The notes beneath the pieces are model-generated. The model had not been told where the DNA came from. It did no database searches and saw nothing but the letters and a program-made list of their open reading frames with translations. From assembly GCA_036655715.1 (NCBI GenBank), contig JAVVPO010000021.1, positions 1 to 31,521 on the forward strand: a stretch of DNA of 31,521 nt. Reading direction: 5' to 3'. This DNA comes from JAVVPO01 sp036655715 (GTDB lineage Bacteria > Bacillota > Clostridia > Lachnospirales > Cellulosilyticaceae). Of this stretch, positions 8,357 to 15,343 are shown one piece after another; the stretch's first letter is position 1, and each line of letters begins with the position of its first letter. Both the position numbers and the translations under genes were made by a program.

Positions 8357-9352
8357 TCACAGCATTTCTTGTATCTTATAAGCTGCTGCTAATTGTCCAT
8401 CCCTGTATTCCAACATATTTTGCCACTTTACTTCAAACATATTATAATGTGCTCTTCTCTTAGAGTTAAGATATTTACTACATATATTCGCATATTTTTC
8501 TGGGAATATAAGCATCGCTTTAAGCCCCCGAAGTTCTGCCTCACTTAAAGGCCTATATGTGTTGTAAATATCTATAAGTTCCTTCAAAAGATCTATATCC
8601 CAATTATTTTTTTGCATGATGCGTGTTAATAAGTTGGCTAAATCTACAATCTGAATGTTGTAGACGCAACTATCTAGATTATTAATCACATAACGCTCCT
8701 TAGTCACTCGACTTACAGCATGGTAATTATAATCATTATGTATCAATGTCTGATTTTCTTTTGCCACTGCAATAAGCTTATTGCTATCTTCTACACTGAT
8801 ACATTGCAAAGCTATTTTTTCTAATTGTTCATATACTCTATAATCTTTTAAAAACATAATCTCAAAAGGCGTCTTCTGTGCAAGTTTAGCTAACCTCTTC
8901 CTTAGCTTACGAGATTCTATATGTCTCTTCTCAAAGTACTCATATATATTTTTAATAGATGCATTTTCTATATTTCTAACTTGCGACTTCATCCCTGTTC
9001 CTGCCTTGTGAAAGATAGCTAAAACTCTCGTTATATTCTTTAAATCTTCCACTTCCTTGAAATCTGTCTCCTGACAATCTATATAACGCTCCATTATGTA
9101 AATTTTATCTTTGTATATAGAATAGGGGACTTTCTTCTTATTTAGGCATATCTTAGCTATTTGCTCAAACTCTTGCTCGTGAATATATTCGTTCACTTCA
9201 TATTCAAATATTACTTGTTCTTTTGGTATATTGACTTTCCTTAGAATATATTTTCCCTTATTCGTTTCTAAATAATAATTACTACGATTATACTGGTACT
9301 TTTTTACATTTAACTCATATTGCATAGTTAATTCATTACTAAGCATTCTCAT
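8357..9352 (-). CDS. CotS-family spore coat protein (kinase-like fold)
   Basis: About 331 residues resembling the CotS/YsxE/YutH group, spore coat proteins built on an aminoglycoside-phosphotransferase-like fold. Visible family features are an N-terminal lobe with ...KGKYILRKVN (the Lys of the nucleotide lobe), IYIMERYIDC near residue 90, LAIFHKAG and a loop LIHNDYNYHAV that corresponds to the catalytic HxD...N region. The next segment reads YVINNLDSCVYNIQIVDLANLL, where the usual IDFD metal aspartates are altered, so activity is doubtful. I use the ATG at 9352 because AGGGGGG ends 5 bases before it; the ATG at 9373 would place that site inside the gene. It sits with other sporulation genes and is divergent from the DUF4340 gene. 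Confidence 0.82.
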   Translation of the reverse strand: MRMLSNELTMQYELNVKKYQYNRSNYYLETNKGKYILRKVNIPKEQVIFEYEVNEYIHEQEFEQIAKICLNKKKVPYSIYKDKIYIMERYIDCQETDFKEVEDLKNITRVLAIFHKAGTGMKSQVRNIENASIKNIYEYFEKRHIESRKLRKRLAKLAQKTPFEIMFLKDYRVYEQLEKIALQCISVEDSNKLIAVAKENQTLIHNDYNYHAVSRVTKERYVINNLDSCVYNIQIVDLANLLTRIMQKNNWDIDLLKELIDIYNTYRPLSEAELRGLKAMLIFPEKYANICSKYLNSKRRAHYNMFEVKWQNMLEYRDGQLAAAYKIQEML

Positions 9353-9540
9353 CTCTTCCCCCCTTATATACAAATTTTATCTCGTCTTTTTATTTATATG
9401 ACGATACCTTCAAAAAAATATCCTTTTTTCATTTTGGGTTCACATTTATAAGTAATAATAGTAAATTACGAGTAATAATAATAGATTATATGGTTTAATC
9501 ATTAAGCTTATGCTAGCTAACCCACAAAGGAGTGATACTA

Positions 9541-10455
9541 TTGAAACAAAAAAGCTGGCTAACCCCAATATTAGTATTTATCGTCTGTATTTCTTTTCTA
9601 CTAAGTTATCAAACTAGGCAGAGTGGTACATCCCTTGCCCGGACTGTAGAGCCCCCTTCGGTACCTTGGAATATAGATATTTCTCATATATCAAAAATAG
9701 AATTCAAGGAATCTAGCAAAAATATTACTGCCTTCATTTCAGAGAATGAATGGCAACTCCTTAGTCCCTTACAGACAAGTGCTGATTCTGCTTATATTTA
9801 CAATATTTTATCTAAATTTTCCACGCCTCAATTAGTCGCTGAAGTTACTTCAGATGTAACTAATCTGGCTGAGTATGGCATTGATAAATTTTCTAAGTCT
9901 ATTACGTTATATGATACAACCTCCAATAACTATGAATTGATTTGTGGCACTGAAGCTTCATCCTCTACATATTATGTCTATTCACCTACTTCAGGCATTA
10001 TCTATACCATGCGTAAAGAGTATTTTGATTCTGTATCCGTAACACTTTCTTCTTGGAGAGATAAAGATTACTTGAAGTTTAATCCTGAGACAACTTCAAA
10101 GATTAAAGTCTATTATAACCATCAAACCTATGTCCTAGAGCCTAGTTATATAGAAGATGAATTTTCTTTTGCATCAACCCTATTACCTCAAAATATAGTT
10201 GATACCATTATTAATTTTTTAAGTACTACTAGAATTAATACTTTTATTGTAGATGAAGCCTCCCCTAGTGTGATTTCTAACTATGGATTTGATAAACCTA
10301 CCATTACCATTTCCATTACCCATACGGATGGCACAGACTTCACATTTAGTATGAATCCTTCTACAGGTAAATCTAATGAAAGTTATGTCATGATTAAAGG
10401 CCAACCAAATATATTCGCCGTTTCTTCATTTCAAAATTCATATTTTAAAAAATAA
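9541..10455 (+). CDS. DUF4340 domain membrane-anchored protein
   Basis: About 304 residues: one N-terminal membrane segment (LTPILVFIVCISFLLSY) and an extracytoplasmic DUF4340 region with the typical phrases (WNIDISHISKIEFK, WQLLSPLQTSADSAYIYNIL, YGIDKFSKSITLY). DUF4340 proteins usually sit beside an ABC exporter and a GldG-type subunit (gliding or auxiliary transport modules); no such partner is adjacent here, so the function is open. The start is TTG at 9541: AAAGGAG ends 8 bases before it, whereas the in-frame GTG at 9532 overlaps that ribosome site. Divergent from the CotS gene, convergent with cca. Confidence 0.78.
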   Translation: MKQKSWLTPILVFIVCISFLLSYQTRQSGTSLARTVEPPSVPWNIDISHISKIEFKESSKNITAFISENEWQLLSPLQTSADSAYIYNILSKFSTPQLVAEVTSDVTNLAEYGIDKFSKSITLYDTTSNNYELICGTEASSSTYYVYSPTSGIIYTMRKEYFDSVSVTLSSWRDKDYLKFNPETTSKIKVYYNHQTYVLEPSYIEDEFSFASTLLPQNIVDTIINFLSTTRINTFIVDEASPSVISNYGFDKPTITISITHTDGTDFTFSMNPSTGKSNESYVMIKGQPNIFAVSSFQNSYFKK

Positions 10456-10488
10456 AACCTAACGATACTTAAATCGTTAGGTTTTTGT
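10456..10488. terminator. Shared bidirectional terminator of the DUF4340 gene and cca
   Basis: Perfect 11-base stem AACCTAACGAT (10456-10466) with ATCGTTAGGTT (10473-10483), with T tracts in both directions. The last four sense codons of cca form one arm, so the hairpin overlaps the coding end. Confidence 0.88.
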
Positions 10489-11824
10489 TTTTCAGATAGA
10501 CTATTAGGTCTTCTTTTGTATTCTTACTTGCATCTTTCATCACATACTCCAAGAGTTCATCTAATGTTTCCCCTACTCTTTTTCCCTTTGGGATTCCTAG
10601 CTTTATTAAGTCGCCACCATTTAATACAAGATTTTTCAAACTATAGCATTCGTTGTTCTCTACTATACTTTGCTTTAATGCTTTTACTTCCTCTACTTGA
10701 ATTAATTTAGGTGCTAACTTAGCTAGATTTTGAGCTTTTGCATCCGCTATTTGAAGGCTCATGAGCTTGTCAAATAACTCTTCACCCATTTCATTAAGCA
10801 ATTTTTTGATAAGTACTCTATTCACTTTATGTGTCAGATGATAATCATGATTTTTAACTATCATACATACTGATCTAATGGTCTGGTTATCAAATCTTAG
10901 GTCTTTTAATATATGTGTTGATAGTTCTACACTCTTGATAGGATGGTCGTAGAAATGGTCGACCCCTTTTTTATCTGTGCTCTTAGTAAGCGGCTTCCCT
11001 ATATCATGTAAAAGTGCAGACATTCTAAGCACAGTATCCTTTGGCACATTCTCCATCGCTACAATGCTATGGTGTGCTACATCATAAATATGATACGGAT
11101 TATTTTGGGTAGTCTTATAGGCAGCTATAAGATCAGGCATAATATATTCTAGTAAACCTAAGTCATACAGTTTATTAATATGAGCCGGGTTATCTGATAG
11201 ACATATCTTAAGGAATTCATCTCTAATACGTTCTTTACTAATATACTCCAAAAGATGCCTACACTCTTCTATTCCCTTAATGGTATTGTCTTCTATTTGA
11301 AAATCTAATTGCGCTGAAAATCTAATACCTCTTAGTATCCTAAGAGCATCTTCTTCAAAACGTTCTTTAGCCTCTCTTACTGACTTGATACGCTGCTCTT
11401 TGATATGCTTCATGCCATTATAAGGGTCTACAAATCCTCTATCTGGATGATATGCAATAGCATTCATCGTAAAGTCTCTTCTAGACAAATCAAGAGCGAT
11501 ATCTTCTACAAAACTTACATGGTCGGGTCTTCTAAAATCCTTGTACTCCCCCTCTATACGATATGTAGTTACCTCATAATGTTCTGTATCCAAAATAACT
11601 GTGACCGTCCCGTGTTCAATCCCTGTATCATAAGTTTTTTCAAATACTTCTTTCACCTCTTCGGGTTTTGCTGAAGTCGTAATATCCCAGTCATTTGGTT
11701 CTCTACCCATGAGAAGGTCTCTTACACACCCTCCAACGACATAGGCCTCATACCCTGCTGCTTCTAATCTATTAATAATCACTAATGCTTCTTGTGGTAT
11801 CTTTTGATTATAATCTTGATTCAT
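10469..11824 (-). CDS. cca: CCA tRNA nucleotidyltransferase
   Basis: A class II polymerase-beta-type nucleotidyltransferase that adds or repairs the 3' CCA end of tRNA. Seen directly: GGCVRDLLMG (residues 31-40), the metal pair NDWDI (D45, D47), RRDFTMNAIAY (115-125) and the conserved arginine segment EEDALRILRGIRFSAQL (about 158-173). An HD-type phosphohydrolase domain follows at 250-330 (SALLHDIGKPLT, H273-D274), as in longer CCA enzymes. At 451 residues it is full length. In organisms with split CC- and A-adding enzymes the function can be partial; the sequence alone does not decide that, although a single complete copy is the simplest reading. Confidence 0.93.
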   Translation of the reverse strand: MNQDYNQKIPQEALVIINRLEAAGYEAYVVGGCVRDLLMGREPNDWDITTSAKPEEVKEVFEKTYDTGIEHGTVTVILDTEHYEVTTYRIEGEYKDFRRPDHVSFVEDIALDLSRRDFTMNAIAYHPDRGFVDPYNGMKHIKEQRIKSVREAKERFEEDALRILRGIRFSAQLDFQIEDNTIKGIEECRHLLEYISKERIRDEFLKICLSDNPAHINKLYDLGLLEYIMPDLIAAYKTTQNNPYHIYDVAHHSIVAMENVPKDTVLRMSALLHDIGKPLTKSTDKKGVDHFYDHPIKSVELSTHILKDLRFDNQTIRSVCMIVKNHDYHLTHKVNRVLIKKLLNEMGEELFDKLMSLQIADAKAQNLAKLAPKLIQVEEVKALKQSIVENNECYSLKNLVLNGGDLIKLGIPKGKRVGETLDELLEYVMKDASKNTKEDLIVYLKNKNLTI

Positions 11825-11967
11825 TATTAATCCTCTTTCTAACCTCTATCTTTAGTTCCATTTAATCTCTTCTATTAAGTATAATCCATTTATCTGTTTT
11901 ATTATACTATACTTCTTAGGTTTTCGTATCCATTTCCTTATTTGCCATGCATCTTACGAAATAGACC

Positions 11968-11996
11968 TTGGCTATCTCCTTTATATCCTCTATAAT
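11968..11996 (+). promoter_or_regulatory. Promoter of the gntR-family gene
   Basis: TTGGCT (11968-11973), 17 bases, then a perfect TATAAT (11991-11996), 37 bases before the TTG start. A textbook sigma-A promoter. Confidence 0.75.
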
Positions 11997-12033
11997 GAAC
12001 TCATAAGATTCTAATCAGAAAAGAGGAACGCCA

Positions 12034-12496
12034 TTGGATAGAATAAATAGTTTTGTACCTCTGTATTACCAACTCAAAAAAATTATTATTGATATGATAG
12101 AAAACGAAGAAATCAAACCAGATGAGACTATACCTTCTGAGCCAAAACTCATGACAATCTACGACCTTAGCCGTACTACGGTGCGTAAGGCGATTGATGA
12201 ATTAGTTAACGAAGGTTATTTATATAAAATTCAAGGTAAAGGAACTTTTGTAAAAGGTCGTGGTTTTGAACAAGCCCTTATTAAATTATCAGGATGTAGC
12301 GAAGATATCAAGCGACTAGGTCTTACACCAAGGCCTAAGGTCCTTCAATCTTCTATCATTACCCCTTCCAAGAGAATTGCTCATCTCTTAGGTATCCTAG
12401 AAGGTGAATCTACTTTCTTCATGGAACGTATTGTATATGGGGATAATCTACCTATTAATAAAAATAAAAGTTATATTCCATACAAATATGTAAATG
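12034..12496 (+). CDS. GntR/HutC-family transcriptional regulator, 3' part lost in a gap
   Basis: 154 residues are visible of an expected 235-245. Residues 5-72 are a GntR winged helix (YYQLKKIIIDMIENEEI, then LSRTTVRKAIDELVNEGYLY and QGKGTFV). From about residue 85 the UTRA effector-binding domain begins (SGCSEDIKRLGLTPRPKVL, FFMERIVYGDNLPINKN) and is cut by the run of N. The start is TTG with AGAGG 7 bases before it. UTRA regulators usually sense sugar phosphates or similar small molecules. The next gene is a fructose-6-phosphate aldolase-like enzyme, so the two may form a unit controlled by a phosphorylated sugar (inference). The stop codon cannot be placed because the gap length is unknown. 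Confidence 0.82.
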
Positions 12497-12596
12497 NNNN
12501 NNNNNNNNNNNNNNNNNNNNNNNNNNNNNNNNNNNNNNNNNNNNNNNNNNNNNNNNNNNNNNNNNNNNNNNNNNNNNNNNNNNNNNNNNNNNNNNN
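12497..12596. other. Assembly gap (100 N), truly missing sequence
   Basis: Flanks share only 6 bases (TAAATG), unlike the 55-base overlaps at two other gaps. About 80-90 codons of the regulator are missing, so the real gap is probably larger than 100 bases. Confidence 0.8.
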
Positions 12597-12623
12597 TAAA
12601 TGCTATATTTAACTCATATCAAC

Positions 12624-12635
12624 TTGTACGTACAA
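12624..12635. promoter_or_regulatory. Palindrome resembling a GntR/HutC-type operator
   Basis: TTGTACGTACAA is a perfect 12-base palindrome, 66 bases before the aldolase start. It resembles the TreR operator core TTGTATATACAA of the same regulator subfamily. Likely target of the adjacent regulator, by inference. No good -10/-35 pair was seen near it. Confidence 0.5.
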
Positions 12636-12701
12636 CCCTACGACAACACAACACATTCTGTGATCGTAGAATAAACCAATCATACCTAGGGGGTATATAA
12701 A

Positions 12702-13358
12702 ATGAAATTATTCATTGATACAGCTAATACTGACGATATTCGTATGGCAAATGACTTAGGCGTTATTTGCGGTGTAACAACTAACCCATCTCTTATTGCA
12801 AAAGAAGGTCTTGTATTTAAAGAGGTTATAAAGGAAATCACAACTATCGTAGATGGACCTATTAGTGCAGAGGTTATCTCTTTAGAGGCTCAGACAATGG
12901 TTGAAGAAGCTTTAGAGCTTGTTAAAATCCATGAAAATATCGTTATCAAACTACCAATGTGTGAGGAAGGGCTAAAAGCTACTAAGATTCTTACAGCAAA
13001 AGGTATCAAGACAAATATAACGCTTATTTTCTCAGCTCAGCAAGCACTTCTTGCTGCTCGTGCAGGTGCAACTTATGTAAGTCCATTCCTTGGAAGACTT
13101 GATGATATTGGATCTGATGGACTCATTCTGATTCAAGATATCGTATCTATCTTTGATAAGCACTATCTTCCAACTGAGATTATTGCAGCTAGTGTACGTA
13201 ATCCTATTCATGTCCTTGCAGCTGCCAAAGCTGGTGCACATATTGCTACTATTCCTTATAGTGTTATTAAACAGATGATTAATCATCCACTTACAACTGC
13301 TGGCATCGAAAAATTCATGGCAGATTGGGCTGGATTTGAGGGGTCACTGAATAAATAG
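12702..13358 (+). CDS. fsa: Fructose-6-phosphate aldolase / transaldolase-like protein (TalC/FSA family)
   Basis: This 218-residue single-domain class I aldolase has the Schiff-base lysine K83 in NIVIKLPM, the N-terminal FIDTAN and GVTTNPSLIAKEG motifs, and the C-terminal phosphate-binding ASVRNPIHVLAAAKAGAHIATIPY. The size matches the short TalC/FSA group (about 215-220 residues) rather than classical transaldolase. Such enzymes either cleave fructose-6-phosphate to dihydroxyacetone and glyceraldehyde-3-phosphate or act as transaldolases in the pentose phosphate pathway; databases often mix the two labels. A GGGGG ribosome site lies upstream. It follows a GntR-type regulator on the same strand, which suggests substrate-induced expression. 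Confidence 0.9.
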   Translation: MKLFIDTANTDDIRMANDLGVICGVTTNPSLIAKEGLVFKEVIKEITTIVDGPISAEVISLEAQTMVEEALELVKIHENIVIKLPMCEEGLKATKILTAKGIKTNITLIFSAQQALLAARAGATYVSPFLGRLDDIGSDGLILIQDIVSIFDKHYLPTEIIAASVRNPIHVLAAAKAGAHIATIPYSVIKQMINHPLTTAGIEKFMADWAGFEGSLNK

Positions 13359-13460
13359 TATAAAACTTTTTAGCCTTATCTATCGTCTTATTATTATAAA
13401 GAGTATATCTCATCGTAAAAGAGACAAAATACTATTATTATATATAAAGGAGAGTAGACT

Positions 13461-14042
13461 ATGCTCAAAAAAAAATTTAATCTTATACTTATAATGCTCT
13501 TAGTAGCTTCTTCGCTATCAGGCTGCAGTAGCACTCCAAACAATGGAAATCCTATAAAGGAACCCTCCGTAAATAATGAAAAACCTGTAGTAGATGCTAT
13601 ACCTATTACTGATTCTATCAATAACTTGGTAGAAAAAAATGTAGCACCTACAGAATTTATTGATTTTGCTAATGCCAATATAACAACTGCTACACCAGAA
13701 GAGGCTACCTTAATGGTACAAGCTGTTGTTAATGCTCAAAAAAGCTATATACAGCAATTAATTACTGATCAGGTTTATATAAAAGCTAATGAAAATCCCC
13801 AATTCAGTGATGTATACAGTTTAGATATTACTCCTGATTTAGTAGAACAAATCACTGATGAACCTATAAGAATTGCTGTAATAGATACTTATGCAAATGG
13901 TTTAAAATTAGTTAAATCCGAAGGTCAGGTCTATCCTATTATTGATATTGAATTTCATCAAAATCATTGGTTTAGCTACCTATCAGATTCAGACCGTACG
14001 ACTTTAGAAAAAGATATCATTACCTTTAACGAAAACTTATAG
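13461..14042 (+). CDS. Uncharacterised lipoprotein
   Basis: 193 residues. The N-terminus is a clean lipoprotein signal: MLKKK, a hydrophobic stretch and the lipobox LSGC, with the lipidated Cys near residue 21. A Ser/Thr/Asn/Pro-rich linker (about 22-45) leads to a folded domain of about 140 residues (residues 50-193) that I cannot assign. It has no cysteines and few glycines, and is mainly helical in its middle part (EATLMVQAVVNAQKSYIQQL). The ribosome site AAAGGAGAG is good. Transcribed alone and closed by a strong terminator. Surface exposed by inference. Confidence 0.8.
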   Translation: MLKKKFNLILIMLLVASSLSGCSSTPNNGNPIKEPSVNNEKPVVDAIPITDSINNLVEKNVAPTEFIDFANANITTATPEEATLMVQAVVNAQKSYIQQLITDQVYIKANENPQFSDVYSLDITPDLVEQITDEPIRIAVIDTYANGLKLVKSEGQVYPIIDIEFHQNHWFSYLSDSDRTTLEKDIITFNENL

Positions 14043-14053
14043 CAAGAAAGACA

Positions 14054-14100
14054 AAATGCCCATTTTCTTATTATTGATAAGAAAATGGGCATTTTATTAT
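14054..14100 (+). terminator. Terminator of the lipoprotein gene, possibly shared with ansA
   Basis: Perfect 17-base stem (14054-14070 with 14078-14094), 7-base loop, then a T-rich tract. Its position between convergent genes suggests it serves both strands. Confidence 0.85.
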
Positions 14101-14112
14101 TTTATGGTACTT

Positions 14113-15093
14113 CTATATAAATAAATTCTTTATCTCTTCTCTGCTACAGCCTCTACCTAATGCTAGCATCAATTTAATTCTAGCTTTTGGTCCTCTCATT
14201 TCTCCGCCCATGATAGCTCCTAGGTCGGAAAGCTCTTTACCTCCTCCTGCATATCCATAGGATTCAAATACCCTACCAGAATTACAGCGTGATACGATGA
14301 CTACTACTACACCTTTACTTAAAGCATATTTGACACCTTCTAGCATGGCAAGTGGCAAGTTCCCTCTACCCATTGCTTCTACTACTATTCCTTTTGCTCC
14401 TGAGTCTACAGAGAGTCTAATGAATCTATCGTCCATATCAAGTACAGCTTTAATGAGATCTACTTTTCGTTCTACCACATCTGTATCAATATGTTGCATG
14501 AAAGCTATATCTCTGTAGAGAATAAGGTCATTGGTATCAACGATTCCAAGCGGACCATAGGGTGACTGGAAGGTGTCTAGTGATAAGGTATTGGTTTTTG
14601 TTACCTCTGCTGCTAGGTGAACTGCGTTGTTTAGTACCACTAATACCCCTTTGTTCCTTGCCTTTGGAGATATAGCTGTACATACCGCTGCTGCTAAGTT
14701 ACTTGAACCATCGTAGCCTAGTTCTGAACTGCTACGCATAGCGCCTACCACTACTACTGGTTTTGAATGGTTGATTGTTAAGTCTAAGAAGTAAGCCGTT
14801 TCCTCTAAGGTATCTGTTCCATGGGTTACAAGAACACCTGCTATCTCTTCTCTATCCAATGTATCTATAATAAGCTTTTTAAGGTCAATTAACTTATCAA
14901 CAGTCATATGTGGTCCTGGTATCTCACAGAAGTTAAGTACCTCTGTATGTACAATTTTATCTATATTAGAAACCATGGATAATATCTGCTCACCAGATAA
15001 GGTCGGTATGGCTGCACCTATACTTTCATCCACAGTCATAGAGATTGTCCCACCTGTAAAAATTATGCATACTTTTGGTTTATTCAAGTTCAT
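14113..15093 (-). CDS. ansA: L-asparaginase, type I (cytoplasmic)
   Basis: 326 residues of the bacterial asparaginase family, hydrolysing asparagine to aspartate and ammonia. Both catalytic motifs are intact: FTGGTISM (nucleophile T16) and VLVTHGTDTLEETAYF (T93, D94), followed by KPVVVVGAMR and the conserved Lys in EVTKTNTLSL. No signal peptide, so the cytoplasmic type I form is most likely. The start ATG follows TAGGAGAA. The helicase gene lies upstream on the same strand. Once the artificial N run between them is removed, the two are about 84 bases apart and may be co-transcribed. Confidence 0.92.
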   Translation of the reverse strand: MNLNKPKVCIIFTGGTISMTVDESIGAAIPTLSGEQILSMVSNIDKIVHTEVLNFCEIPGPHMTVDKLIDLKKLIIDTLDREEIAGVLVTHGTDTLEETAYFLDLTINHSKPVVVVGAMRSSSELGYDGSSNLAAAVCTAISPKARNKGVLVVLNNAVHLAAEVTKTNTLSLDTFQSPYGPLGIVDTNDLILYRDIAFMQHIDTDVVERKVDLIKAVLDMDDRFIRLSVDSGAKGIVVEAMGRGNLPLAMLEGVKYALSKGVVVVIVSRCNSGRVFESYGYAGGGKELSDLGAIMGGEMRGPKARIKLMLALGRGCSREEIKNLFI

Positions 15094-15133
15094 TTCTCCT
15101 ATCTTATTCCTATTAAAATTCTATTTATTATAT

Positions 15134-15343
15134 TTTCATTTTACACCTTTACACTAAATCTGTTAAGCTATTTGTATTCAATCATTTCNNNNNNNNNNNN
15201 NNNNNNNNNNNNNNNNNNNNNNNNNNNNNNNNNNNNNNNNNNNNNNNNNNNNNNNNNNNNNNNNNNNNNNNNNNNNNNNNNNNNNNNNTTTCATTTTACA
15301 CCTTTACACTAAATCTGTTAAGCTATTTGTATTCAATCATTTC
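15134..15343. repeat. 55-base direct repeat flanking a 100-N run (scaffolding artefact)
   Basis: 15134-15188 and 15289-15343 are identical over exactly 55 bases, with 100 N (15189-15288) between them. This is what a scaffolder leaves when two contigs overlap by one k-mer. The true sequence probably holds a single copy and no gap. Confidence 0.85.

Noticed and set aside
12597..12700. Open frame after the 12497 gap as the C-terminus of the GntR regulator
   Set aside because: The translation does not look like a UTRA-domain end, and the gap length is unknown, so no frame can be chosen; it may be intergenic.
15134..15343. Attachment-site-like 55-base direct repeat
   Set aside because: The repeat ends exactly at the N run and has the same length as the one at 25835-26044, which fits an assembly overlap rather than integration.
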